From the NCBI GenBank assembly GCA_017165825.1, contig CM029372.1:8769481-8833480 (forward strand): DNA of 64,000 nucleotides. Reading direction: 5' to 3'. Below are positions 34,873 to 48,180 of this stretch, one piece after another (position 1 is the first letter of the stretch; every line of letters starts with the position of its first letter). This stretch comes from Hepsetus odoe. Taxonomy: Eukaryota; Chordata; Actinopteri; Characiformes; Hepsetidae. The notes beneath the pieces were generated by a model. The model ran no database searches. It worked only from the letters and a program-made list of their open reading frames with translations, and was not told the origin of the DNA. The position numbers and the translations under genes were made by a program.

Positions 34873-35107
34873 GAAAGTGAAAGTGACTATTCTTGTCATT
34901 GTGAGAACACCTAGCACAGCACACAGTGAACCACAACGAAATTGGACCTCTGCATTTAACCCATGCACAAACACACATCGTGCAGCAGGTGAAAGCTGCC
35001 CTGGCAGCAGCGATGGGGACGGTACCTTGCTCAAGGGTACCTCAGGGTAACTTACTGGTTCCGATTCTGTGGCCAACTCACTAACCACTAGGCCACCGCT
35101 GCACCGC
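34873..35107 (-). mobile_element. tRNA-derived SINE, family A (copy 3)
   Basis: On the - strand it has a GCAGCGGTGGCCTAGTGGTTAG head, the TACCCTTGAGCAAGGTACCGTC block, and an AAGAATAGTCACTTTCACTTTC tail. The B-box region is partly lost. Confidence 0.88.
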
Positions 35108-38100
35108 TGATTGTATTGTGGGTTTGAGGTTTCAAGCTGTGGCTTAGATATTATTCTTATGAGTCACAAGTGTGGGTTTAGGCTGTGCATACATGAACCT
35201 GCAGGGTGGAATTGGTATCATAGTTGTATTATCACTGCTGGTTACAAAAGTCAGAATGAAATGTGTGATACTCAGCTTTGTGTCAGTTTTATGTCTTAAT
35301 CGTATAACCATTTTTATTTGTTTTAGTAATATTGTCATTAAATCATAATCAGTATATTCAGGTAGAAATGACAAAAATGTCATTCTTATTACCAATTGTG
35401 TTCATATTTTTACCAGTTGTGTTCAATTGTGTTTCCCATTGTACCTTTATTAGGTACATTCTATACCTAAATATACCTAAGTACATTCTATAAGGTATAC
35501 ATTCTATACCTTACAAGTGCCTTAGAAGTTCTCTCGGCATTTGTTGTCCTTGAGCAGTATGCCTGTGACATTAATATAGTTGACCCCTTATTAAATGCCC
35601 ATCTCCAATAGGTGTGAAAGACATTATTGCAACATGCAGGCCATACTTGTTTATGGCAAATGTAGATCTTTCTAATAGGGTCTTGTATTTTGTCTCAATG
35701 ACATTTTTTTTCTTTTTGTAAAACAAAAGCATTTATCAATATTGTGATAAGTTGAATTATCTCTTTTGATGTTTCTGATCTTTTCATAATATTGTGATGT
35801 TTTCAAAAGAAAGCATAGGAATGTAAGTATGCAGAGATGTAAAAGCACTTTAGGTTAAAAACACCTCCAATGTGTAAGTTGGACCAAAAGGTGGCACCAG
35901 TGCCTACTCTCTTTGCTGACCTTGTCCAGCCAATGCCCAAATGAATGAAAATTAACATACTCTCGTAAGCTACACCCATTTCGGTTTAATTATACTTATC
36001 TTTTATTGTAATTTCCTCTGAATGTGCACCACTGATATATTTACTGGTTTACGTTTTTAATAGATTAAATTATTTATTTAATTTTAGCCACTTTCGTATG
36101 TCTAATGGCTTCACAACACAAGATTACTGTGCTTCTGCCCTATTTTTTATTGTCTTCTTGCTGCCTCTCCGTTTCCTTCGCTGTGCCTGTGTCTTTTCTG
36201 CCTGGTAAAACATAGCTGTACTAATACAGGTGTGTACCAGATGCATAAGTGAAAGAGCAGTGTGTGTGTGTGTGTGTGTGTTTCACTGGACTGGGATCTC
36301 AGGACACTAGAGCACATGCAAGAGAGAGAAAGGAGAAAGAACAAGATAGAGCACAAGAGAGAGAGAAATATAAACCAGGTGGATTAGGGTACAGGTCCAA
36401 ACTGCTTTAACAGATGGATCTCTCTCTTCTCAACCATACAATAGACTGTTTGAAGTGACTCTGTACAACCCAGCTACTTTCCACTTGAACATGACTTCAG
36501 TGTTGATTTCATAAGATAATCGATTTCAGAAAGAAACTGCAATCAACTTATTGTGGTTTGTTTGGCTTGAATAGTTGGCCTAACATACAGTAATAGAGCA
36601 ATGCAAACTTTACTGCTAAACCATAAAGAAAGACTCCCCTCTAAAAGAGGCAAACAAAAATCTTACAGACAAAGGAATACAGTACAGAGGAATAAAAAAG
36701 ACCAAAGCCAAAAGTTTTAAAAAGTTTTACATTGGTTCCTCACGGAATCATTATGAAGTCTGAATGCATTTTGCTGTATTTGTTTGGGACAGTGCAGAGG
36801 GTTTGCCTCTCAACAGTTAACTCACACAGCTGGGCTTTCGCGAAGCATTCTGGGTCTTTTGGCTGTCTGACAAAGTGCCTGCAAGGCAACCAGAAATACT
36901 CCATTACTCCTCACAAGTGAAAGCTAAAACCTACAGAAGCATTTTAAAGATGCTTTTTCTATACTAAGTAGTTGTTTTGTTTTGGGACATCGGCATGACA
37001 AATAATACCTTATTACTTATACATTTACAATGTTTTTGTGATAATCTGCAGGAGTTTAAGGCATTGAGGCAACTTGGATATTTATTTTATTATAAATGTT
37101 TTCTCAGTGTTAAATGGCTTTCTGTGGCTTTGTTCATTATCAGGAACATTACCTTATTTACTACAGATTCCCATGGGTTTACCTGAGTATCATTATCATA
37201 TTAGAATACTTCTAAGCTTGTAATTGTAACAAAATGTATATTGTATAAATGTAAGTCCTACCTTATTAATTAAAATAACTTGGCATTAATTGTAGCATTA
37301 ACATCAACATTATTTATTATTCAGATTTAACAAAAAGTCATATAAAAACTAATTTGTATATATCTCATTGGTTACTTTTGCTTTGTTAAATGTTTTATGA
37401 GATTTGCAGGAATCTGTATAAAAGTATATAAGAGGGGAATCCTAAAATAAATAACCCACTGAGGTTAATTGAAAAATATAAATATAAAAAATATAACTCT
37501 GTGGCTCCAGATCTTGCAACAGAAGAGTTTCCCAGGACCGTGAAAAAACTCGAGATCGCTTGAACATTTTTTCCCCCGCCTGTTTCCAAGGTATTTATAC
37601 TGATAACTACCGCCTGAACAACTGCTCTTGGTGCGTTTGGTATGTCTAGAATCAACTACAAGCAGAGAACAAAGTCAGTGCTTACTGTTTTCTGTGTGTA
37701 TGCAAGCACAGGAATTTAATTTCATTTAAAGACATACATACCTTGGTGATGTTTGCATAGAAGTGTTGTTGATTTCATTGTCACTGATGTAGTGTAAGGG
37801 TCTTAGGACAAACCTGGCTCTCCCATTGCCTATATCTGTGCCTATGGCTTCAGCCTGGGTGCTTTTGTTAATGTGAGGCTCATCTGAATAACCTGTAGAA
37901 TTTAGTGGGAGGAAGTCAGTGCTATTTGCATTCAGTTCAGCCACAAAGGTTCATAGGTCAATCTAGACAGTCTGGAAAAGTGCAACTTGCCAAGAAGTTC
38001 TGTCTTTCTGTCCCAATTTTTTTTTTCTCACAGCCTTCATCTCAGATGACTCTCAGGTTTTTTGTGTCTTTTTTGCAAATGCACACATGGACTATACACA

Positions 38101-38943
38101 GGAGCTTCCATTATGGAGGCAAGTTCATGACAATGCACTGGGGTGTTTTTTGTCAGGACAGTGCCAGCTGGGCATAAGATGGCGGAAAGGGGCCTGTGCC
38201 AAGTGCTTTCTCTCACTGGCACTGAACAAACAGACCCCCAGACAATCACACACAATCACCACCATCACCCGAGTGCTTTGTGTGTTTAATTATGTGTGTG
38301 TGTGTGTGTTTGTGTATGTGTATGCATGTGCATGCATTTGACACATATTTGTATATACAGATTTTCTTTTAAAAGTGATGTGTTAATTACTTGTATTGCC
38401 AATGAATTTCGGTACTACTATAGTACTACTATAGGTACTACAAATTAGTGTAAATTAGATTAAGATGAGATTTATTTTGTTACTGATATTTATAAGAATA
38501 CTCATTAATTTAAATGACTTAATCTAAACAATGTTCTCTGCAGTTGTATTAGACCCTGCAAGGCATTTTTCAGTGTTACTGCACATATACATCCATCCAT
38601 ATGCACCTATCCATAAACCACATTCTTAAGCTCTAATGCTAATTTCATGCCAATCTTGAGGTCTGCCTGCATCTTCTTTACTTTCTCCCCCTCTCTCATT
38701 TCCCCTCCCTTCTACTGCCTCCATCCAGGCTTGGGCTCCCTGTCTCTGCACAAAAGAAGCAGCTCTATCTGCATACGCTGTGCATAAAAGACTCTTTTGT
38801 CATGGGTTTGGCACACATGACCGTCCGGAGTTCACCCCACCCCCCTTAGTCTAGACTGCTGAAGAAAGAAAGAGAGAGGGAGAGAGTGACTATACCAAGT
38901 GCACCACCTTTTAAAGAGAGAGAGGAAAGTGGGGGGAGGGAAC
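35108..38943. other. AT-rich spacer with minor microsatellites
   Basis: A short (GT)n tract at about 36261-36281 and another near 38290-38310. Open frames are short and unrecognised. A weak CTCF-like motif (CCAAAAGGTGGCAC, about 35884-35897) is present. No gene supported. Confidence 0.4.
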
Positions 38944-38979
38944 CCCCCCCCCCCCACACACACACACACACACACACAT
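38944..38979. repeat. Poly-C plus (CA)n tract
   Basis: A run of C (38944-38956) is followed directly by (CA)n. Confidence 0.9.
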
Positions 38980-39197
38980 CCTTCACAGATCTGTGTCTGG
39001 GGGGCACAGCAATGTGACTGCTATAGTGCCAACCTTTTAGCCAAGGGAAAGAAAGAACATGGATCTCTAAAACGGTCTCTTATGGACCCTGTTACAATAC
39101 AATAAATTTAATTTAATCAGTTCTTACATTTCATCCAATGTGGTTGTAAAGCATGTTCATAAAATAACACACAAATTCAGAAGTCTGTAGATCTTTG

Positions 39198-39208
39198 CTG
39201 TCTTTGCT

Positions 39209-39253
<45 letters not shown>

Positions 39254-39276
39254 ATCTATATGAAAAGCAAAGACAG
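39198..39276. repeat. Perfect-armed palindrome around an (AT)n tract
   Basis: CTGTCTTTGCTTTTCATATA on the left is matched by TATATGAAAAGCAAAGACAG on the right (39257-39276), with (AT)n between. The whole can fold into a long hairpin or cruciform. Confidence 0.9.
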
Positions 39277-39651
39277 TATGAAAGGATGCTGTACGAAAAG
39301 AACTGAAATAACATTCTGTATCAGTGCATCAATTCTGGCACTTTTAATTCTACATTTTACTCTAGTGATAAGTGAAAACCAATCAAAGCTTCATCCATCT
39401 GTATCAGCATGTTGAGTTATATGAGAGTTATAATTCCAAATTTTAAAAATAGCAACCTGAAAAATGAAAGTATTGCTTTGTATAAAAGGTGAGCAAGATG
39501 ACAAAAATGAAATTATAATACTTTTTTATATTTTATATCTCTTTATATATAGATTTTTTCACAAAAGTCACAAAAAGATCTTCCCAAAGTAAAAAATTTA
39601 TTTTACTACTGAGAATAAAATTAATTATTTTGATCTCATTATTGGCCTCTA

Positions 39652-40083
39652 TCAGGTGGGACATATATTAGGCTGCAAGTGAACAGTAAGTTCATTAAAT
39701 ACAGATGCTGGAAACAGGAAAAAGGGATGAACACAAAGATTTGAGCTACATTGGCACAAGCCAAAAGCCTAGAGAATTGGGTATCTTCAACTAGTCTTTT
39801 GGGGTTTTCCAGGTTTGCAGCGGGAAAACCAGTGAAAGATTCATGGGCACCCAACAAGATTCATGTGGTGGCAGAGGCTGGCTTGCTCAGCCTAGTCAAG
39901 CATCTGTGGGATGTGCAAGCCTGTCTGATCCAAAGAGGCCCCACCTTGTTATTAACAGGACAACCATCTTGCTGCCAGATATTACAGCACATCTTCAGAG
40001 GTCTTATGGATGAATTATGTTTGGCGGGAGAAGGAGAACATACACAGTATTATGTGCTGTTAATGTTATAGCTGATCGGTGTA
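39652..40083 (+). mobile_element. Tc1/mariner-like remnant, family B (copy 3, internally deleted)
   Basis: The left part matches the start and helix-turn-helix region (TCAGGTGGGACATATATTAGGCTGCAAG-type block, GAAACAGGAAAAAGGGATGA, GATTTGAGCTACATT). The right part jumps to the 3' end of the element (CAGATATTACAGCACATCTTCAGAGGTCTTATGGA-type block) and ends in the terminal motif AGCTGATCGGTGTA. The catalytic middle is missing. Confidence 0.6.
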
Positions 40084-43000
40084 TGAATAGTTTCATTCAA
40101 CTGTATGTGACTCTAAACATACTGTTGTCTTTTTGTGGTTTAAAAATCATTTACACTTTCATATTTTATGTAACATTAAAATATCAAAAATATTTTGCCA
40201 CTGTGGAAAAAGAAACATTTATATTCGATCCGCCAAACCCAAAATAAAAATCTGGTGATCTTGTTGAATCTAATTAGTACTGCTGCAAAAAAGCAGTAAA
40301 GCTGCATTTTACAAGCATTATAGCAGCTTGCAACTGCTGACAGTTAATTTCCTTCTGGTTTAAAAAGAAAAACTAGCTTGTTTGTGAAATAGTATATGTG
40401 TTTGCTTTTCATTAAACCCCTTAAATGCAGTCGTCGTTGCTAGATCATACACTCCCCCATATCACTTAATTTCTATTGAAAATATTTTTGGTGATTATTT
40501 TGGCAGTAAAAATAAACCTTTTCAGATTGTTGAAGTGCGAGCCACACCTCCAGCTTCAATTATTAAGAGAATATCTTAAACACAAGTTTAATCATTTGTT
40601 TTAACTTTGATTATTATTATTGCATAACGAGTTAATGTGATCTATAATATGTAATAGCCTAATGTAGATGATCAAGACAGGAAATTCTTTATTGATTTGT
40701 AAACAAGTTGAATGATAGCAATTATGATATCTAACAAAAGGAAATATACATTTGGTATTTACTATATTGCTGTGTTCCAAATAATATGTACAGTAAAAAA
40801 TGTTCTGTGTGGATAGTTACATGAGTGCCGATATCATATGTTGGTATCTGAGAGATGTTTTTTACATATGGAAAACCTTTAAGAAGCAGACACAATGGCA
40901 ATTTTAAACACAGTAAAGCATTTATAATAATCAGTTTCTGCTATTTGACTTTATAGTTGATAACATTAAATTGGTAGGTATTAAATTGTCAGGGTCAGAA
41001 AATGTTATCATTAACAAATGGCCAGTGTTACTTGCATAATTATGAATGACAATTCTGTACAGATTGAAGCGAGAGATTGAGAGTCCAGGAGAGCGCTCTG
41101 GTGTGCAGGGCTAGACTGGGGGATACTGCAATGCTAAGCTGACGAGAGTCCTGCCAGGCCATGGTCCCAGTGCAGGAGTCACACCAACATTTAAGATAAT
41201 TTTAGGAGAATGTAAGGTCATGTGTATCATAGGATACAAAACAATATTTACAAAAAGCAGTCTTTGGCCCTTTCACAGAAGTGTCAATGTATAAATAATA
41301 TGAGAAATGCAGGTGAGAAATGGAAGGTAGTCGCTGTCTCATGTTCTAGACACATTATTATCAGTGAAATACTTATTTTCAATGCCTTCTTAATGTGATC
41401 ATTTGTTTTCCACTTTTGCATTTTCTCTGCAAAAAAAAATCAGATTTATGTTTGAAAGACCAGCCATCCCTCTTTAAAGATTTCCTCTTCACTCTCTTCG
41501 CTCCACTTTTTTTCTGCTATGTGTGAGTTTGTGCCAGGCAGTGTAGAATGCCAGGTTCAGGGAGGGAGTCCCATGCAGGAGGACACTACAGGAGTGAACT
41601 GCACTTTACTTTTGCTCTGTCAAGATCTTTTACACGATCACCTAATTTCACCTCCAATTTTTGAGTGTGCTTTGCTTGTCTGATGAAGTGCTGGGCAGGG
41701 TAAGTTAAATTTGCAATATTCTGATGGGTCAGGTTGCACTTTAAAGAAGTTTTTTTGCCCACCAGTTGATCCATTACTAAAAACTTTATATTACAAAAAC
41801 AAGTTTATGAGAATATTTTTGTAATTTGCAGTGCATCATTTGTACATCATAACACATCTAGGATTGATCTAATACATTTCTGATTATTTTTTTCCTTAGA
41901 GAGAGAGAACACACAAGGTTTAGTGTTCTTTTTCATGGCTAAATATTAATTTTAATGCCATAGAAAAAAATTGCTTTATTTAGTTTGCTCTGTCCTGTAA
42001 ACCTTAATTTATGCAAATATCTATTGTGATGTTTAATCATTTTCTTGATGTAAATTTAATCAAAGGTCAAATTCTGAGTTCTTTAAACATTTATGTGATG
42101 GTATTATGTATATGGATTAAAATCATACCTGTCCTTTTTACAATCTTACAGAATCAGCAAAATACAGTACCAGATAAGACATTAAAAATTATGTGGTTGT
42201 ATTACTTTATTGAATAAAACATAGTTACTTGATAAAACACTATATTAAGAGTTAAATTTAGTGTAAAAAGAAAATGACTAAATATATAATAGTTATATAA
42301 GTGCTTTTACACCTTCTGGAAATAAAAAGATTTTTTATTATATTATAAGAAAGATGAAAGTAAGAAGTGATGCATTTTTGTGGAATTATAATATATGACA
42401 TTTTACTTTTCTTTCACTTATTGGGGTTTTCTACATATATGGACCTTGTTGTATGTTAGGTGGGCATGTACTTATTTGTTTAAAGTTAAAGCCAAAATGC
42501 AAATAATAATGGTATTTTGCATTAGAGGCATCTCCTGTAATAATATGTATTTATTTTCCAATAATTATTTCATTGTAATTAATTGTTAAAACCTAACAAA
42601 AATTCCTTTAATACTTACCTGGTCTCTTGTGATTTTTGTGCAATTAATTAATTTTCTCCAGAATTCAGAAATGTTTTGTCGAATATGAAAAGAATGAGTT
42701 GGTGCATCAGTTTGTAATGTAATGATGCTAAATTCTAATACTGATAAATTATAGCAGCAGTTTTTTTTTTAACAAACCCATTGTTTTTTTGTTTGTTTTT
42801 GTTGTTTTATTTTATTTTTTTTACATTACTTTTTTTTTTTGTACTATACTTGGTGCTTTTGTGACCAGAAGGATTATACATTGACTTGGAGTTATCCAGT
42901 TTGTGCAATTTTTGAACATTTGTGCCATTTTCTATGTTACGTTGAATAATTTCTTAATGATTTATTTAACACCTTCTAATACATGCTGAAAGATATATAA

Positions 43001-43440
43001 TTTTTATACTTGTTTTCATGATATGTATATATAACTGTAATAATAATTATATTTCAGAAATTAACATTTTTGCACAACTGTTAAAAATTGGTGTACAATT
43101 CATAATATTACTAATAATTAAAATGTGTCTTTAATTAATCTCTAACGAAATAAACATCTGTCATCAGTCACATACAAATATTTTTTAGAAATATTATTTT
43201 GTATATAAAATCTTAAGTAGGGGTACAAAAAATAGAAATGTTAACCTAGACCTGTAGAATGTTAACTAACTACAATTTTGAAAGTTGAGTTTATTTGTAG
43301 ATTGTTATTACATTAATGTGACTGTGTTTTTAAGTTGTTAAAATTATCCTCAGTGTCACAGCGTCCCAGTTAGTGAGCAAGTATGTGTGTGTCTGTTCGT
43401 GTAGCTGGTGTGGGGAGGGGGGAGAGAACATGGTTACGCT
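40084..43440. other. Very AT-rich spacer
   Basis: Long A/T-rich stretch with homopolymer T runs near 42760-42840. I see no gene, RNA or transposon. The small GC-richer patch at 41050-41180 has no recognisable feature. Confidence 0.4.
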
Positions 43441-43800
43441 TGGTTGACTCCAGGGGTCACAGGTCAGTGCTAGTTAATAAGAAGTGTTGTCAGGGGTCTC
43501 GGAGGTCATCCCTCAGGGGCTGACCCTCTTGTCTGCGACACTTAATGTGTGCACAGTCTTTACCTTGTCAAATCAAACAAACACCGCAGCTTTTCAATGG
43601 GTTCTGAACAGCCCCCTGAGTAACACTTTTGACCCCACGGGTCACAACCTTCCCGTCTCACCCAGTAGGGAGTAATAGAGCAGTCCTTTAGGCACGTGTA
43701 TGGGTTAAAGGTCAGATTGTCTGAAAAGGCCCAGGTCGGCAATTTCCTAAAAGTCGGGTTGTGCCAGTTACACTGGCAGCGAGAGGAGCTCTGAGTTGAT
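43441..43800. promoter_or_regulatory. Cluster of nuclear-receptor half-sites in a GC-richer island
   Basis: Within 260 bp lie two DR1-type repeats: GGGTCA-C-AGGTCA at 43454-43466 and GGGTTA-A-AGGTCA at 43702-43714. There is also an everted repeat TGACCC-CAC-GGGTCA at 43630-43644, single half-sites at 43503-43508 and 43521-43526, and an E-box CACGTG at 43693-43698. DR1 elements bind RXR heterodimers, HNF4 and PPARs. The island stands out from very AT-rich flanks and lies about 15 kb upstream of let-7a. Candidate enhancer by motif content only. Confidence 0.35.
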
Positions 43801-45812
43801 TGATAGTAGGATTGTGAAAATTAATAGATGTCCTTTATATGCAGCACTGTGCAGAAGACTAAGGCAGCCTAAAAAAAAAAAAAAAAAAACTTGTTTAATA
43901 CTATTTAACTGAAAAGTCAATGTGCTTTTCTCAGTAAAAACTCTGATATTAAGAATAATGAGCCCAACTTAAATACAGTACAACATACATTTTTGTTTAG
44001 TACTCTGTCATTAATATATCTGTTAGAAAAATACATATTTCTCAAAAAGATCTTCTCCTGACTTCTCATTGCAGACATCAAATAATCTCTTTAAACTTCA
44101 TCAGCACCCGATTTAATTGAAAGAAGAACGGATTAACTGAAGCACATACTTTGGTAATTGTTAAAACGTTACTCCTTCAAGGCAAGGTTTGGAAATGGTT
44201 GAACTAATACACTCAAATAAATCTGAAATATATTGTTATAGTTTTTTTTATTAGCACTGGTTAAATGAAGAGCTTCATATAATTTCTCATATAACTGACA
44301 CTTTTGCACATTGTTGTAAATATGAATATTTCTGACTAGTAATGTTGCGAGAGCCGCCTTAAGTGAAGAAGAATGTTGTGCTTACATAGTCTATTCTGAG
44401 TTGCTCTGCCATTTCTCTGTATCACTCTTTTCACCGGTGTACATTGTTGGTGTGAAGTTTAAGGGTGTTTCAACATATTCTGTCAAAAGCTGACGTTCTT
44501 ATAACTTTTGTTAAAACAGTTGCAGACCAGCAGTGTGAAAAGGGGCAGCTCTGGTCATATGGGATCTCAAATGTATAAATGCCCCTAGATTTTTAATGTC
44601 TTTCCTGACAACATACATGAATGCTCTTTAGTCATTTACTGGAAAACTGCAATTAAAGAGCAAAATAAATATTAGCTTGCCCTAATGTTCAGAAGTACCT
44701 AACATGTGAACTTAGACCAGTAGCAAGTGAATTTACTAGTCTAACTGAATTTCTAATGGAATAGTTACCAACCATATTTAGAAAAGGGGATGAAAGGAAA
44801 GTACATATCAAGAGACATTATTCCAGAACCAGTTTTATTTGGTTGAAAATTGCAGTATCATTTGTGTAGTTACGTTTCTTAAAGACAGTAAAGGGTTAGT
44901 AGACTGTGTCTGTGAGATGGCGGTAGCGGCCATTTTGTGTTATACATTGCCTAAGTGTGGGAGAGAGGTTTGATTTGAATGCTTATGAGTCAAGACAGAC
45001 ACTTTATTTGTGCACTTATAAAACAAAACAAACAGCAAACACAGTACAAAATTATTACACATAAAAACCTAGTATAGTAATACTTCCTGTTGGTGTAACC
45101 AGTATTCTGAAGTAATTTTGCATCCAGATGCTTTATGGCCTTGTTATAAATCTCCTGTCACCATACTGGGGCATCTGTGTGTGATTAGCATTGGGATTTA
45201 GCTGTTCTGAACATTTATAATTTTTCTTATTATATCCCTATTTATCGCATACTGAATGAATGTAAATTAACACACATGCTAGAGTACAAATAGAACAAGC
45301 TTCAAGTTAGAAAAGCAGCCTTACGCTTCTTATCCTATTTTTTTTTTCTCGAGTCGTTAAAAATTGTTTGAATGCAAATTCTAGTCAATTTTGCTAATAT
45401 AATGAGTATTTATATTTTGTTGGCAAAATTGAATTTTAGTTTGTTTGTTGCCTAGCAATGTGTAAGCAGTGGGTTGTCCTTACATGACCCATGTGAAATG
45501 CACAATGCAGCATATGTGTACATTAAAAATGCGCAATAATATATTATTTCTAACTGCCCCTTAGAAATAGGGCTGCGGATTGGTTAGGAGCTGTGGCGAG
45601 ATGTGACGTAGAGAAAACCCCTTTGTCGACTGGGTCTTTACTTTCCTCTGCAAAGCATGTGCTGCTGTAGAGCATTTTGGTTCAAGAGACTTTCCAAGCA
45701 AGGTGATCCATCCATCCCGCTCACTTTTACAGTTCTGTTTAATAGCATGGGCTAAATCCTTGGATCCTCGAATACCAGCCCTCGAGTATGTGACTTGGTT
45801 GAATCGAGGGAC

Positions 45813-45816
<4 letters not shown>
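43801..45816. other. AT-rich spacer
   Basis: A transposon-end-like ACTGTGCAGAAGACTAAGGCA at about 43845 followed by poly-A hints at an old element, but no partner end was found. No gene recognised. Confidence 0.35.
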
Positions 45817-45893
<77 letters not shown>

Positions 45894-45898
45894 ATCTG

Positions 45899-45934
<36 letters not shown>

Positions 45935-46003
45935 GTGAGGACAGACACGAAGCAGCCTTCTGAACTCTAGTCAGTCCAGAAGGTAATCGGTGCTCCCCCA
46001 CAG

Positions 46004-46046
<43 letters not shown>
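45817..46046. repeat. (GT)n, (GT)n and opposing (CA)n microsatellite cluster
   Basis: (GT)n at about 45817-45890 and 45902-45930, then (CA)n at about 46005-46046. The two dinucleotides are complementary, so the arms can pair across the ~75-bp spacer. The large Cys/Val or His/Thr frames here are artefacts. Confidence 0.95.
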
Positions 46047-46048
<2 letters not shown>

Positions 46049-47139
46049 GCGCAAACACATACACACACAGCCAGAGTTGCAACCATGTTTGAATCTATCG
46101 AAACAGGACATTGACGATCTGGTCTTAACCACTACAGGAAAGAAAGCCAAAGAAAGTTTCCCCCACCTTTGCTTTTGATTCATTTCCATTCAGGCTCATC
46201 CGATCTTGATCAGTGAGTTAAAAGCATGTGGAATCGCACATCAGATAAGTCCACTAATGCAAGTAGAGTCTGCTGTCTTTGCTCCTCTTTCTCCACTCTC
46301 AGTACTTTAGCAAGAGAGAGAGGGCAAAAGAACTAGAGGCAGCCAGAAGGGAGGGTGGAAAAAGGTTTGATCACTAAATCCGGCCAGGTCGACATACGAG
46401 GTGGTAGGTTCAGAATTTTTTTAATTTCTTTTTCTGGTTTGTTTACAATAGCAGAATATCGTATAGTAATCATACAGTGGAGAAAATCTAATGTCAAATT
46501 GAAAAGAAGGAAGGAGGTAGAAGATGAAGAAGAGGGTGGGACAGAAAGAGGGGGGGAAATAACATTGATGGAAGAAAGCAAAAGAAACTTTTGAAGTATG
46601 AATATGCAAGGATTGTTCTTGGATGCTCTGGTAAGGTGTGGTTCTGGTTCAGATATTTTTATGCCTTTTTTTTCTGGCTCTTTTTATCATTGTAGCAGGG
46701 CGGGATTTGAGTGGGTGGGGTGGATAGATGGAAGCGTAGGGGATTAAATGAGGGAACGAGAGAAAAAGGGCATGTGAGGGGAGCAGCATGAAAGAGGAGG
46801 AGCCCAGCTTTTTGCAATAGCTTCATTGGCTGGAAGTCTGAATTTGGGCATTGCTGGAATACACAAGATTTTTTTCAGAGCTTTTCCGGTCACTCTAAAG
46901 ACATTTTTTTATCATTACAGCAAATGTGCTGCATATCCATGTTTTTAACAGACAATCTAGAACTACAAATTTGTGCACAAACCAATATTTATTGCTTTTA
47001 AACACCGCGTAGCTCTCTTTCCATCTTTCACTGTGTTTAGTGGGATTATGTCTGCACGCAGCTCCAGAATGGCGTGAGAGTACGTACAGAGTCTGCGCAC
47101 AGGGGGAGGAGTGGATTGTATGTCACACTCACTCCCTCC
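46047..47139. other. Purine-rich spacer, no gene recognised
   Basis: G/A-rich tracts at about 46500-46560 and 46680-46800. An inverted CCAAT motif (ATTGG) at about 46826 is the only promoter-like hint. Confidence 0.35.
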
Positions 47140-47238
47140 CTCTTTCTCTGTCTCTTTTCTCCTCCCGCCCTTGGTTTTCTGCTTTCCACCCTCCCACTCT
47201 CTCTCTCTTTTCTCCCTCTCTCTCACTCTATCTCTCTC

Positions 47239-47278
<40 letters not shown>

Positions 47279-47316
47279 CTCCCTCTCTCTCACTCTCTCT
47301 GTCCTCTCTCTCTCTC

Positions 47317-47350
<34 letters not shown>

Positions 47351-47975
47351 CTCCCTTTCACTCTCTCGCTCTCTCTCTCTCTCAAGTGCAAGACCATGTG
47401 GGACGTATGATGAAAAAGAGGCTCACCACACCGAGTCTCATATTTCAGTTTTAGTCAGCCTCTTTTTCACTTTTGCTGATTCTTTCTCTTGCTCTCGCTT
47501 GCTCACTCTTTCCCTATTTTTTCCTCACATGCTCCCCTCATTTCCTCCACTTACTCCTCTCTTTATGCCCTTCACAGGGCTAGAGCTTAGCACAGAAAGC
47601 AAGGCAGAGAGGAAAAGGGAGGGAGGGGAAAAAGGCATAAAAAAGAAAAAAAAAACGTTGGCTGCTTTTTCTGCTGCTGCGAGGGCCTCCCCACCAGCAG
47701 GCCCAGCCAGAAAGGGAGGGCTTCTAGCTCTCCTAAGAGGATTTAACCCTCTGTCTGCAGCAACGCGCTGCACTGCAGCCCACCCAAAACCCTGCCAACA
47801 AGTCACGCTTCTCAGAGCGTTGCTCTGCTTTTTCAGGCACTAGCATTTACACACTGGACATTATTTGTTTTTGTTTCGGGTTTTATTTGATTGTCTTTTT
47901 TTGTAGTATTTCGGAGATCGATTTTGGACTCTGTGGCTTGCAGAGGGGATCTTTTTCGGATGTAGAGATTCTATA
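47140..47975 (+). promoter_or_regulatory. CT-rich and GC-rich block ending in a donor-like site
   Basis: Pyrimidine repeats at 47195-47385 lead into a GC-richer stretch (47650-47830). A consensus-like donor TATAG|GTAGGT lies at 47976. Together these could be a first exon or promoter of a rightward transcript such as the let-7 host RNA. The 267-residue frame (47040-47843) is mostly Ser/Leu from the CT repeat and is not accepted as a gene. Confidence 0.3.
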
Positions 47976-48180
47976 GGTAGGTTTTTTTTTATCTAGCTGA
48001 CTGGCGGGCACTCCATGCTTCGGCCAAGGGTGGGCCTCCCCATGCTGCTTGCAGCTCGGCCCAAGCACTCCTGAGGAAGCTAGCATTGAGCTGCTTTTGT
48101 TTCTCTGTGTCGAGGATAATGTTGCCTTAGCCTGCCAAATGGTGCCAGGTACACGTTTTTGGAAGTACTGCCCCACTGCT

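Noticed and set aside
43845..44750. Possible old transposon starting at ACTGTGCAGAAGACTAAGGCA
   Set aside because: Only one terminus-like sequence followed by poly-A. No second end or coding remnant was recognised.
45561..46082. Long His/Thr and Cys/Val open frames
   Set aside because: They are translations of (CA)n and (GT)n microsatellites. The same explains the frames near 160-230, 18776, 34214, 50220, 51208 and 59279.
47040..47843. 267-residue Ser/Leu-rich open frame
   Set aside because: More than half is translated (CT)n repeat, and the rest has no recognisable domain or splice support.
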